Position numbers and translations under genes: made by a program. Positions 18,218 to 27,740 of a stretch of DNA of 64,000 bases are shown here, in pieces; positions within the stretch are counted from its first letter, which is position 1, and each line of letters opens with the position of its first letter. The stretch comes from JAPPKS01 sp963667895 (GTDB taxonomy: Bacteria > Poribacteria > WGA-4E > PCPOR2b), in NCBI GenBank assembly GCA_965223985.1, contig OZ245030.1:310001-374000 (forward strand), in the 5' to 3' direction. The notes beneath the pieces were generated by a model, which searched no databases, was not told the DNA's origin, and saw only the letters and a list, made by a program, of their open reading frames with translations.

Positions 18218-19018
18218 GTGGCCTTCAAATTAGAGAATATCGTTCTAGTGTCTCTCATAGCGCTAGTTGCTTTAATCGGTTGTGATCTGTCCAGAGATAT
18301 GATGATGGAAGCGATGACTCCGACTGACACAGAGATGGATAATGAGACGGACACGATGCCTCCCATGGATGATGTCCCATCTGAGATGGAAGGCGTTCCG
18401 GTGAAATTAGTGTGGTTAGTCGACTATCCGGTCGGCGGGAAAGCAGACTATCTTGCATGGATTGCGTCTGTCGCACCGACACTGCTAGCTCCGGAGGAAC
18501 TCAATCGGGTAGCATCCTACGATAATGTACGCGGTGAGAATCCGCATCGGCTGGTTGAGTTTGAATTTGATAGTTTCGTGGATGCGGCAAAATATCTGAG
18601 CCGTACCGATGTAGCCGACGTTTTAAATTCGCTCCCAGATCACAGCAGCGAGGTAAGTACGCACGTATTTGCCAAGCGCAGTGCGGAATATACAAAAGAC
18701 GAAAACCCTACCCGGACGGTCAAACTGGTTTACTTAGTCGACTACCCGCTTGGTGGAAAAGCAGCGTATCTGGAGTGGATTGCATCTGTCGCACCGTCGT
18801 TGCAAGCACCTGAAGAGGTCAAGCGGATAGCATCTTACGACAATCTTCACGGTGCATCTCCACACCGGTTCGTTGAATTCGAGTTTGATTCCATTGAAGA
18901 AGCCAATACGTATATGGGACAGGAGGCGGCTAAGGCTGTTAGTGCTGAACTCCCTAATCGAGCAAGTCGTGTGACACAGCTTCTGTTTGCGCAACGTCCG
19001 GACTACTCTGGCGAATAA
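18218..19018 (+). CDS. Putative lipoprotein with two tandem ~85-residue domains
   Basis: A 266-residue protein starting with a signal peptide and a lipobox (ALIGC, Cys22), so probably membrane-anchored. An acidic Met/Thr/Asp-rich linker runs to about residue 60. Two copies of one domain follow: the first has KLVWLVDYPVGGKADYL and the second KLVYLVDYPLGGKAAYL, each followed by WIASVAP, ASYDN and HR-VEFEFDS. The alternating pattern suggests a ferredoxin-like alpha-beta barrel fold, but I recognise no named family. GTG is used as start with AAAGGAGA upstream. It lies inside the split atp operon and appears intact while its neighbours are broken. Confidence 0.7.
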   Translation: MAFKLENIVLVSLIALVALIGCDLSRDMMMEAMTPTDTEMDNETDTMPPMDDVPSEMEGVPVKLVWLVDYPVGGKADYLAWIASVAPTLLAPEELNRVASYDNVRGENPHRLVEFEFDSFVDAAKYLSRTDVADVLNSLPDHSSEVSTHVFAKRSAEYTKDENPTRTVKLVYLVDYPLGGKAAYLEWIASVAPSLQAPEEVKRIASYDNLHGASPHRFVEFEFDSIEEANTYMGQEAAKAVSAELPNRASRVTQLLFAQRPDYSGE

Positions 19019-19102
19019 TTGCTGAGACTTGCACGGCAAGAGAAAACTAAGGAACGGGAACCAAGTTTTTTCCATTAGACGGAGGAGGTGACATAACGCT
19101 TA

Positions 19103-20360
19103 ATGCGGTCGAGATCGATAACAGCGAATCCATCACAAGTGATGATGGAGCAGTTTGCGGCGTTGGATGTTAAATATCTGTTCTATAACACGGGCTCGCG
19201 GGAGGCACGGTTTTTCGACGCATTGCATCAACATCCGGATATACACGGGATTTTGGCGCTCCATGAGGGAACCCGTGGCAGCACAGGCGGGCGGTTATAC
19301 TCAGGCAAATCTTGAACCTGCCGTGATGGTTGTGCACATCGCTGCGGGGCTTGCCAGTTGTAGTGATTAACTTTGTGGGCGATACTGGTAGCTATGCTGA
19401 TCGGATTGAGCTCGATTTGAATCACAATTTCGGACCGACCTCCATCCCGTCGGGCTTCCACAAGCGATATATCGTGCCTTGCTAGTCGCTAAAACCACAC
19501 CAATGGGACCGGTTCATCTTGCTATCTATGATGGGGCGCTGGGACCTGAGCAGATTACCACAAACATTATCGAATCGAGTCTGCCAGACCTTCATATGGG
19601 TTATCCATCGGATAGTGATGTTGAAGAGATTGAATCGGCGTTAAGCGCCGCAAAGTCACCGTTGTTTTATGTTGGGGATGGCGTTTGGAAAAGCGGGGGC
19701 GAGCAGGCGATTATCGCGGTCGCTGAACATTTCGGGGTGCTTTGTGCCGGCAACTACGTTCCTGTCGGGATCTGGGGTAGAGCAATCCCGACGAAACATG
19801 AACTGAATTGCGGACGGATGGATGAGGCAGTAGAGATTCTTGATCCAGACCTGATTGTTTGTATCGGGATGCGCCATTGGGGCGTGGGAAGGCGGAGTAA
19901 TTTCGATGTATTTTCCAAAGCGCGGGATGTTATCGCGGTTGGATCGGATATTGAGCATATTAAAAATATTGCGAATCTGTCGATGGCGGTCTTAGCAGAT
20001 GAACGTCGGGCGTTAACACGTCTTCACGAAATGGCGTTGAGCCATTCGACAGCGGACGATTTCGCAGAACGGCGCACTTTAGCTATTGAGCAAGCGGCGA
20101 TGCTACATTCGGCTCAGGTTGCTGAGGTGTGGCAAGTCAAGTCTAAATCGAACGAGATTCGATCATTGATAGTCGCAGAGACGCTGGACAAGGCGCTAGA
20201 ACGACGGGGCGGCGGCCTTGTAATGATCGAGCAATATGCGGTCCCCTAGGATAAGATGGGGGGATACATACTTTCGTCAGAAGAGGTAATGGGGGCGGAC
20301 GGGGGAAGGAATAGATATTTACGTGCGGCTGGCGGATGCCGCGGCGAAGTCTTAAATCCG
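19103..20360 (+). pseudogene. Thiamine-pyrophosphate enzyme (acetolactate synthase-like), decayed
   Basis: Remains of a TPP-dependent enzyme. Pieces in order and in different frames: the PYR-domain start (EQFAALDVKYLFYNTGSREA, 19148-19265), AAQAGGYTQANLEPAVMVVH, VVVINFVGDTGSYADRIEL, then a long middle domain (19479-20249; TTPMGPVHLAIYD, PLFYVGDGVWKSGGEQ). The frame stops at MIEQYAVP; a trace of the next domain (YLRAAGGC) is visible near 20320. At least three frameshifts, a short internal deletion, and absence of nearly the whole C-terminal TPP-binding domain make a functional enzyme impossible. About 300 bp of featureless sequence lie between it and atpD. Confidence 0.8.
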
Positions 20361-20659
20361 CACGGCTTAGTACCCAATTGACCAATAATGAGGGTTGATT
20401 ATGAAGTGGGACTCTCTAAAATGACTCATACCCCAATGGTACTAGTTTGCAATTGTTTAGTTCTTTCCGGTCAAAGCGCGAGAGTGAAGCGTGAAATGCG
20501 ATGAGTTCATGTGGCCATTTGCTCTTCAATGGACTACTGAACCTATGACTGATGAACGATGTGGATACAACATCCTCTCTTACTTGCACTATTGATTTTA
20601 AAAGAACCCCTGTCCATGGCACGAACAATTTAGACATGTGATAAAAAGAGGGATAGTTA

Positions 20660-22069
20660 ATGAACGAAGGCAAAATTTTAGAAATCGTAGGCGCACGAGT
20701 TGACCTCGATTTTTCAGAAGGAAAATTACCCGATATTCTCAACGCAATCGAAGTTCTGCGTGAGGATGGAACGGCGCTAGTGCTTGAAGTCCAACAACAC
20801 TTGGGTGAAAACCGAGTTCGCGCTATTGCGATGGATACAACCGATGGGTTGGTACGCGGTACACGCGCTATCGATCTCGGTGAACCGATCTCAGTGCCAG
20901 TGGGCGATGCTGTGCTAGGCCGCGTACTTGATGTTACTGGACAGCCGATTGATGAAGCGGGTCCGGTAGAAACAGAGCGGCGTTATCCAATTCACCGCCA
21001 CCCACCGCCACTGGAAGAATTGAGCACCGTTTCGGAGATGTTGGAAACCGGAATCAAGGTGATTGACCTAATCCAACCGGTTGCAAGAGGCGGTAAAGTC
21101 GGTTTCCTAGGTGGTGCGGGTGTTGGGAAGACGGTGTTGGTCGCTGAACTAATCTATAATATTGCAACCCAACACGGCGGCTATTCCGTTTTTTGCGGAA
21201 TTGGCGAGCGGACTCGCGAGGGGAATCAGTTTTGGTTGGAGATGGCTGAGTACGGCGTACTCGACAAGACTGCTATGGTCTTTGGACAGATGAACGAACC
21301 CCCGGGCGCCCGATTGCGCGTTGGACTTGCCGGACTCTCTATCGCGGAATACTTCCGCGACGAAGGCGGTCAAGATGTGTTGATTTTCATTGACAACGTA
21401 TTCCGGTTTACGCTTGCTGGGGGTGAGGTCTCCGCGCTTTTAGGACGAATGCCTTCCGCGGTGGGTTACCAACCAACACTTGCGACGGAGATGGGAGAGT
21501 TACAGGAGCGAATTACATCAACAAAACAGGGCTCAATTACCTCATTTCAAGCAGTCTATGTACCTGCTGACGACTACACGGACCCAGCGGTTGTCGCCGT
21601 TTTTGGTCACCTAGACGCTGTGACGCGCCTTGAACGGTCAATCCAGCAGATGGGCCGCTTTCCCGCCGTGGACCCTCTCACCTCGACCTCTCGTATTTTG
21701 AACCCTGACGTTATCGGTCAAGAGCACTATGACACGACTCGTCATGTGAAGGCAGTGCTTCAGGAATACGAGAGCTTAAAGGACATAATCGCAATATTGG
21801 GTGTGGACGAACTCTCGGACGATCAAAAACTGGCAGTAGCAAGGGCAAGAAGGCTAGAAAAATTTCTAACGCAGCCGATGTTTGTTGCACAGCGTTTTAC
21901 CGGCAAATCTGGAAAATACGTCAAGATTGAGGATACGGTTGAGGGGTGTCAGGCGATTCTCAAGGGCGATTGTGACGAGGTTCCGGAGCAAGCACTGGCT
22001 TACATAGGTACGATTGACGAGGCATTTGATCGGTCAAAATCGGAGGCATTACAAGAGGCGGCGGATTAA
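20660..22069 (+). CDS. atpD: ATP synthase F1 subunit beta
   Basis: Catalytic subunit of F1 (469 residues, full length). The P-loop is GGAGVGKTVLV. The catalytic segment CGIGERTREGNQFW and the downstream LIFIDNVFRFTLAG are present, with DELSDDQK in place of the usual DELSEEDK. The region VFGHLDAVTRLERSIQQMG differs from the more common LSR form. The start is ATG 20660 with a weak GAGGGATAG upstream. It is separated from atpG by decayed or foreign-looking sequence and must rely on read-through or its own promoter, which I could not identify. Confidence 0.97.
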   Translation: MNEGKILEIVGARVDLDFSEGKLPDILNAIEVLREDGTALVLEVQQHLGENRVRAIAMDTTDGLVRGTRAIDLGEPISVPVGDAVLGRVLDVTGQPIDEAGPVETERRYPIHRHPPPLEELSTVSEMLETGIKVIDLIQPVARGGKVGFLGGAGVGKTVLVAELIYNIATQHGGYSVFCGIGERTREGNQFWLEMAEYGVLDKTAMVFGQMNEPPGARLRVGLAGLSIAEYFRDEGGQDVLIFIDNVFRFTLAGGEVSALLGRMPSAVGYQPTLATEMGELQERITSTKQGSITSFQAVYVPADDYTDPAVVAVFGHLDAVTRLERSIQQMGRFPAVDPLTSTSRILNPDVIGQEHYDTTRHVKAVLQEYESLKDIIAILGVDELSDDQKLAVARARRLEKFLTQPMFVAQRFTGKSGKYVKIEDTVEGCQAILKGDCDEVPEQALAYIGTIDEAFDRSKSEALQEAAD

Positions 22070-22077
22070 CAAGCCCG

Positions 22078-22491
22078 ATGACTATGCTTGAAAAACGACT
22101 ACATCTTGAGGTTAGAACGCCTCAACAGTTGATTTATGAAGGTGAGATTGCCAGCGTGAGGGCGCCCGGTGAACTAGGATTGTTTGAGATACTCGCCGGG
22201 CATATCCCTTTCCTGACTGTGTTGGAAATTGGAGAGATTCGTATCCGCGAATCTGACATCTCGCAATTTTTTACAACTAGCGGAGGCGTTTTTGAGGTAC
22301 TGCGTACAGGTGTTACCGTGTTAGCAGATACCGCTGAGTGGGCATCTGAAATTGATGTTGAGCGCGCGGAAGCCGCCCGCCAGCGTGCAATGGAGCATCT
22401 TGCATCGCGCGCTCCAGATAGCAACCACGCACGCGCGGAAGCAGCGCTATCTCGAGCAGACAATCGCTTGAGCGTCGCGAGGCGTTCATAG
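22078..22491 (+). CDS. atpC: ATP synthase F1 subunit epsilon
   Basis: Regulatory subunit at the foot of the rotor (137 residues). The N-terminal beta-sandwich shows LHLEVRTPQQLIYEGEIASV and PGELGLFEILAGHIPFLTVL. The C-terminal two-helix arm is Ala/Arg/Glu-rich (ERAEAARQRAMEHL). It starts eight bases after the atpD stop, and the operon ends here facing a convergent ABC gene. Confidence 0.95.
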   Translation: MTMLEKRLHLEVRTPQQLIYEGEIASVRAPGELGLFEILAGHIPFLTVLEIGEIRIRESDISQFFTTSGGVFEVLRTGVTVLADTAEWASEIDVERAEAARQRAMEHLASRAPDSNHARAEAALSRADNRLSVARRS

Positions 22492-22564
22492 CCTACTAAA
22501 ACTCATAATATCGGGACGCTGCCGCCTTGATTGCACTCAATATCCCAAAGCATTCCCCGTGCTC

Positions 22565-23650
22565 CTAAGAATCCTGTTCGTCGGGTGGTTCCTTTTCCAC
22601 CTGCCTCGTCAGTTTCAGGAAGAGTTCCTCAAGCGTCATTTCCACCGAACGCATTTCGAGTAAACCCCAGTTGCTTTGAATAATGCGCGACGAGACGTGA
22701 GCGCGAATATCCGTATTTGAACCATAAATGACATGGAAAGTTGGATTGTTACCACTGCTCATGCCTCGACATTCAACATGGTTTACATCTGGAGTCTCAG
22801 TTAAGGCGGTCTCAACGGCGTCAGCCGGACCTTCCACCTCAAGGTAAAGCGTTTTCGAATTCCCAATTTCAGTGTGTTCCCCATCGTCTGACTCTATAGA
22901 GACGGCGCGTCCTTCCAACAGTTTTACATTGCCCGTAATCCGCCCTTCATTGATCACGATTAGCCGTTCACACGTCATGCTTGCTTCTGGCAGAATGTGT
23001 GTGCTGAGAATGATTGTGCGTTCCTTACCGAGGTTTTTGATTAGTTCGCGAATTTCGACAATTTGAAGTGGATCCAGTCCTGACGTAGGTTCATCAAGGA
23101 TAAGCACATCTGGATCATGGATGAGGGCTTGCGCTAAACCGACACGTTGACGAAACCCTTTGGACAGTTTGCCAACAATCTGATTACGACGGTCATTCAA
23201 CCCACAGGCTTCAATAGCTAGATTCAATCTCGCAGCGCGTTTGCTTCGAGGTGTCCCTTTGATTTTTGAGACAAATTTGAGATAGCCTGTGACAGTCATC
23301 TCAGGGTATAGCGGCACACTCTCTGGGAGATAGCCGATATGCTTACGTACTTCAAGGGATTCCTTGAAGACATCGTGCCCTGAAACCGTCGCTTTTCCAC
23401 CGCTAGCAGGCATGAAACAAGTCAGAATACGCATCACAGTTGTTTTGCCTGCGCCATTTGGACCCAGAAATCCTACCACTTCGCCTTTATCAATCCGAAA
23501 GGATATTCCTCTCAAAGCTTGGGTCGTGCCATAATTTTTTGTGAGATTATCAACTTCAATCACAATCAAGTTCTCCGTTGAATCAAATGAGTATTCGTCA
23601 ACACTTGGTAATTCCCCTTCTGAGTGAGCATTGATTTCTGTCGACCACAT
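22565..23650 (-). CDS. ABC transporter ATP-binding protein (GldA/CcmA type)
   Basis: Cytoplasmic ATPase of an ABC exporter. Walker A is GPNGAGKTT, the signature is LSKGFRQRVGLAQAL, Walker B is DVLILDEPT, and the switch His lies in LSTHILPEA. The domain begins around residue 30 (IEVDNLTKNYGTTQALRG), so the true start may be later than the ATG at 23650. A ~110-residue C-terminal part resembles the regulatory tail of GldA-like ATPases. The partner permease is not in the window. It is convergent with atpC. Confidence 0.88.
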   Translation of the reverse strand: MWSTEINAHSEGELPSVDEYSFDSTENLIVIEVDNLTKNYGTTQALRGISFRIDKGEVVGFLGPNGAGKTTVMRILTCFMPASGGKATVSGHDVFKESLEVRKHIGYLPESVPLYPEMTVTGYLKFVSKIKGTPRSKRAARLNLAIEACGLNDRRNQIVGKLSKGFRQRVGLAQALIHDPDVLILDEPTSGLDPLQIVEIRELIKNLGKERTIILSTHILPEASMTCERLIVINEGRITGNVKLLEGRAVSIESDDGEHTEIGNSKTLYLEVEGPADAVETALTETPDVNHVECRGMSSGNNPTFHVIYGSNTDIRAHVSSRIIQSNWGLLEMRSVEMTLEELFLKLTRQVEKEPPDEQDS

Positions 23651-23759
23651 TTTAAACGTTTACGCAAAAGACGGCTCTGACTCGCTTTTGGTTTACCTGA
23701 GAAGGTGTAATTCAGCCCTCATGACACAGCAATACCCACTATCAACCTGTTAATCGCAA

Positions 23760-24383
23760 CTAATTTGGTGAGTTGCCAAGGCGGACATTCTGCAAGGGCA
23801 CAAGGATTTCAAGAATCCGATATAAGACCTCGGCTGGACTACCGATTCCGTTCACATTTGAGATAATCGACTCTGGATAATGGTCAAGAAGCGGCGATGT
23901 TTCTTCTCGATAAACTTCCCATCGCCTTCGGATGACTGACTCACGAGCGTCGTCAGTTCGATTTTCCTTGACAGCACGACCACGGAGCCGATCGATTAGT
24001 GCTTCCAAATCTTCGCAAACGAGGTGGAGGACTTTGAGCACATGGATGTGCTCTTCCATCAGCCGCGCTTGATTAACGTTCCGCGGGATACCGTCGAGGA
24101 TAAGCAAGCTTGTGTCCGGATTATAGCCGTTTTCACCTGTAAGATTGGAGATATACTCCGTACAGATTGCGATGGTGACATCGTTGGGAACTAGTTCACC
24201 ACGCGATGAATAGTTGTGGAAGATTTTGGCAAGTTCAGAATGGGCATCAAGCCCGCGGAAAATATCGCCGCTGGAGAGGTGGAAAAAGCCTGGTATTGAT
24301 CCGAGCATCTTTCCTTGAGTCCCCTTTCCTACGCCTGGAGCACCAAAAAGTAGTAACGTCTTGTGACGTTTAGTTTTGGTCAT
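23760..24383 (-). CDS. Adenylate-kinase-like nucleoside monophosphate kinase
   Basis: Soluble P-loop kinase transferring phosphate between ATP and a nucleoside monophosphate. The P-loop is GAPGVGKGTQ. The NMP-binding pattern LSSGDIFRG, the LDGIPRNVNQA segment (DGFPR in most adenylate kinases) and a short LID with RLRGRAVKENRTDDA are visible. At 207 residues it is a compact form. It is probably an adenylate kinase paralogue, but substrate specificity is not certain. Confidence 0.82.
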   Translation of the reverse strand: MTKTKRHKTLLLFGAPGVGKGTQGKMLGSIPGFFHLSSGDIFRGLDAHSELAKIFHNYSSRGELVPNDVTIAICTEYISNLTGENGYNPDTSLLILDGIPRNVNQARLMEEHIHVLKVLHLVCEDLEALIDRLRGRAVKENRTDDARESVIRRRWEVYREETSPLLDHYPESIISNVNGIGSPAEVLYRILEILVPLQNVRLGNSPN

Positions 24384-24876
24384 TAACTTTAGCCTTTCTC
24401 ATGTTTATTTGCCACGAGGGGCGAGTTTATTTTGTAAAGTTCATGTCGAGTGATGATCTTGGGGTCTGGGTTTTGCAAAAAAGATGGCGCAAACCGCCTC
24501 GCCAATCCGCAGGCAGAAATTAATGGTTCTATCCATCCTTTAGGTAAATATACTAGTTCCATCATTACCTTCTTGACAAGGTGTATCTCTCGTGATACGA
24601 TTAAGTATCGAAAAAGATTCGGAATACTCCCTTTGCTCGGAATTCCTGAGTCGCGTAAATCTGAAAACTATCCGATTCCATTTTAGAGCAATCGCCGCAA
24701 TTTGTCCAACAAAAAAAAAATTGCAACAACTTGCAGTCTGGTTGACACTTTTTAATAGAAGCGTCAACCATCGAAACGGCTTGTGTTATTCATCACAACT
24801 TGCAAGTACAGACGGCATCACGAAAAACGGGGCTGGGCGGTATTAGACATCATACCCACCTAAATGGTTCAATACA
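24384..24876. other. AT-rich intergenic region
   Basis: Region between two divergent genes with no protein-coding signal. It holds the promoter listed at 24573-24601 and an inverted repeat GGTTGAC...GTCAACC (24742-24771 or so, 16-nt spacer) that could be a regulator site. A run of ten A residues lies near 24711. Confidence 0.45.
24573..24601 (+). promoter_or_regulatory. Sigma-70-like promoter
   Basis: A perfect TTGACA is followed after 17 bp by TACGAT, about 276 nt upstream of the FG-GAP gene on the same strand. Good spacing and the AT-rich surroundings support it; the downstream 5' leader would be long. Confidence 0.45.
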
Positions 24877-27267
24877 TTGAAGTTTGACGGCATAATTTCC
24901 TTCCTGCGAAAAACGATTAATTCAATCTCAATGGGCGAGCGTTTGGGCATCCAAAAGGATGCAGATCTCATTTTAACTTGCTTAATTGCGCTGTTTTTCA
25001 TCGGAATGACGGGTGTTGGTATGGCGAGTGAGTTTTTGGCAGATGACAGCGTCTTCGGTGTTGCGGATTCAGAATCTGTGGCTTCGACAGCGGAGGTATC
25101 AGCGCCTGTGGAGATAGCGGCGCCTAAAGCAACGTCAGGGCACCGAAGGATGCTAACGCTCCTTAAGCAGATTGCTGATGGAACCCCAGACGACAATATG
25201 TATTTGGGAAATGCTGATGAACGTTTTCTTCGCAAGCGGCTTTCCAGCTTACCTGCTGATGCGCCCGAGCGGACGAGATGGATGGCTAATATGCAATTAG
25301 GGCACGCACTGCTTCGCTTGGGAAATGAAATAGAAGGAATTGATTACCTTGAGCGTGCGCTTCAACTTACCCGGTTGCAGGAGAGCACTGTTCCGGTGGA
25401 GGTAGTAAGCCATACTCTTTTTCGACTTGGCGTCGCATACATGCGGCACGGGGAAACGCAGAACTGCTGTCTCCGTCACACAGCTGAAAGCTGCATTCTG
25501 CCCTTACGAGATGGCGGAATTCATACGCAGCAGGAGCCGTCCCAACAGGCTATTTCCTATTTCAAAGGCGTTCTAAAGAATACGCCAAAACATGAATCTC
25601 TACATCTGGCGGCGCAATGGTTGATTAACATTGCGTATATGACAATCGGAGGCTATCCCGACCAGGTACCCAATCCTTACCTTATTCCACCCAAGACCTT
25701 CGAATCCGAGGAAGAAATACCGCGTTTCACGAATATCGCGTCGAGACTGGGGGTAGATACATTCGATTTGTCGGGCGGCGCGATAGTCGACGATTTTGAC
25801 AATGATGATTACCTGGACATTGTGACGTCGACGTGGGACACTGCCGGGCAGATGCGTTTCTTCAGGAACAATCAAGACGGCACCTTTTCGGACGTTACAA
25901 GGGAAGCCGGACTGACGGGTTTTTATGGCGGGCTGAACATGATACAAGCGGACTATGACAACGATGGAGACAACGATATCCTTGTTTTGCGAGGTGCATG
26001 GATTGGTGACCAGGGGCGACATCCAAACTCCTTGCTGCGCAATAACGGTGACGGCACATTCACCGACGCCACTTTCGATACCGGTCTGGGCGATGTACAT
26101 TACCCCAGCGGGACTGCATCCTGGGGTGACTACGACAATGACGGCGACCTCGATCTTTACGTTGGCAACGAATCTTCCAAGTCGCTTCGCGCACCTTGCC
26201 AATTGTTCAACAACAACGGAGACGGTACTTTTACCGATGTCGCTGCTGAGGCGGGTGTCCAGAATTATCGCTTTGCGAAATCAGCAATCTGGGGCGACTA
26301 CGACGGGGATCGTTGGCTTGATTTATACATATCGAATTTGAAGGGAGGCAATCGTCTGTATCACAACAACGGCGACGGCACATTTACGAATGTCGCTAGA
26401 AAACTCAACGTTGACCTTCCGGAGGTTAGCTTTCCTGCTTGGTTTTGGGACTTTGACAATGACGGGGCTCTAGATTTGTATGTGGCGGCTTATTCTGCTA
26501 AACTTGAGCATCTTACGGCGAGTTGGCTTGGTATGCATGCCGAACAAGTGGAAACTGTGTTGGCTCGGCTGTATCGTGGGAATGGACAGGGAGGCTTTGA
26601 CGAGGTCGCGAGACAATATAACTTGATACATCCCACAGCACCGATGGGGTCTAACTTTGGAGATTTGGACAACGACGGCTACCTCGATTTTTACCTCGGC
26701 ACCGGATATCCGGACTATGAGAATATCATGCCGAATGTCATGTACCGGAATCAGGGTGGGATACGGTTCGCAGACGTGAGTGTTGCTGGAGGGTTCAGCC
26801 ACATCCAGAAGGGGCATGGTGTGGCATTTGCAGATTTAGACAACGACGGCGATCAAGATATCTTTGAGCAAATGGGCGGTGCGATTCCAGGCGACGCTTA
26901 CAACAACGTCTTATATGAGAATCCGGGCTTCGGGAATCGTTGGATTGCCGTAAAACTCATTGGGGTTCACTCCAATCGCTCGGCAATCGGCGCCCGCATC
27001 CATGCCGAAGTCATCGAAAACGGTTCACCGCGCTCAATTTACAAGTACGTGAACAGCGGCGGTACATTTGGGGGGAATCCACTTCGGCAAAACATTGGGC
27101 TGGGCAATGCATCAAAAATTGAGCGTCTGGAAATCTTTTGGCCAACTACGAGCCTCACCCAGACATTCCGAGATATGCCTTCGAATCAGTTTATCCAGAT
27201 AGTTGAGGGTGAAGAACACTACACGACATTCACGCCAAAAAAATTGGAACTCTCAGCAGGCAACTGA
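24877..27267 (+). CDS. Exported FG-GAP/ASPIC-UnbV repeat protein (CRTAC1-like)
   Basis: Large secreted protein (796 residues). A signal-anchor helix lies near LILTCLIALFFIGMTGVG. TTG at 24877 or ATG at 24931 could start it; neither has a good ribosome site. Residues ~90-270 look helical and TPR-like. Then come about seven FG-GAP/VCBS beta-propeller blades, each with a Ca2+-binding loop such as DYDNDGDLDLYVGNE, DFDNDGALDLYVA or DLDNDGYLDFYLG. The end is an ASPIC/UnbV domain (NRWIAVKLIGVHSNRSAIGA, LGNASKIERLEIFWP). These proteins are associated with calcium-dependent adhesion or carbohydrate binding, but the ligand is unknown. It is the first in a run of exported repeat proteins. Confidence 0.88.
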   Translation: MKFDGIISFLRKTINSISMGERLGIQKDADLILTCLIALFFIGMTGVGMASEFLADDSVFGVADSESVASTAEVSAPVEIAAPKATSGHRRMLTLLKQIADGTPDDNMYLGNADERFLRKRLSSLPADAPERTRWMANMQLGHALLRLGNEIEGIDYLERALQLTRLQESTVPVEVVSHTLFRLGVAYMRHGETQNCCLRHTAESCILPLRDGGIHTQQEPSQQAISYFKGVLKNTPKHESLHLAAQWLINIAYMTIGGYPDQVPNPYLIPPKTFESEEEIPRFTNIASRLGVDTFDLSGGAIVDDFDNDDYLDIVTSTWDTAGQMRFFRNNQDGTFSDVTREAGLTGFYGGLNMIQADYDNDGDNDILVLRGAWIGDQGRHPNSLLRNNGDGTFTDATFDTGLGDVHYPSGTASWGDYDNDGDLDLYVGNESSKSLRAPCQLFNNNGDGTFTDVAAEAGVQNYRFAKSAIWGDYDGDRWLDLYISNLKGGNRLYHNNGDGTFTNVARKLNVDLPEVSFPAWFWDFDNDGALDLYVAAYSAKLEHLTASWLGMHAEQVETVLARLYRGNGQGGFDEVARQYNLIHPTAPMGSNFGDLDNDGYLDFYLGTGYPDYENIMPNVMYRNQGGIRFADVSVAGGFSHIQKGHGVAFADLDNDGDQDIFEQMGGAIPGDAYNNVLYENPGFGNRWIAVKLIGVHSNRSAIGARIHAEVIENGSPRSIYKYVNSGGTFGGNPLRQNIGLGNASKIERLEIFWPTTSLTQTFRDMPSNQFIQIVEGEEHYTTFTPKKLELSAGN

Positions 27268-27469
27268 AGCTGAACAGGGCAGGACCGAGTCTTCGCTGGC
27301 AATATAGAGTCATAAGGCAGTGTTCAATTTCGGCCTCAAGGCAGGAACACCACCGTCTTGATTGCAGCACGCTAATTCGAAACCCACTTCCGGGTCGCCA
27401 AGGAAAATGTCAACGAAATGGATGAGCAACGTATCCACTGCTTGATTCGCGATTGAGGTCAACCAGAAA

Positions 27470-27739
27470 ATGCAACGCTACATTCTTGTACACGGCAGAG
27501 TCCAAGGGGTTAACTTCCGTTATTTTGCTCAACAAAACGCAGAGAGGCTTAGTATCCAAGGCTATGTGAAGAACCTCCCCGATGGCGGAGTTGAGATTGT
27601 CGCCGAAGGAGATGAAGCGACGCTCAATCGATTTGTGACTATCCTTTGGAAGTGCCCACCAGCCGCCAAGGTTGACGCTGTCAAAGTCGAAGAACGTTCA
27701 TTTGGCGAGGAATATACCTCCTTTAGAATCGAGTATTAA
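27470..27739 (+). CDS. acyP: Acylphosphatase
   Basis: Small cytoplasmic enzyme (89 residues) that hydrolyses acyl phosphates. The catalytic Arg and Asn lie in GRVQGVNFRYFA and GYVKNLPDGGVEIVAEG. The residue before Phe-Arg is Asn rather than the usual Gly. The fold length matches the family exactly. The following phosphatase gene begins one base after its stop. Confidence 0.93.
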   Translation: MQRYILVHGRVQGVNFRYFAQQNAERLSIQGYVKNLPDGGVEIVAEGDEATLNRFVTILWKCPPAAKVDAVKVEERSFGEEYTSFRIEY

Positions 27740-27740
27740 T

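Noticed and set aside
17808..20659. Prophage or integrative element splitting the atp operon
   Set aside because: No integrase, attachment-site repeat or mobility gene was seen; only metabolic gene remnants and a lipoprotein.
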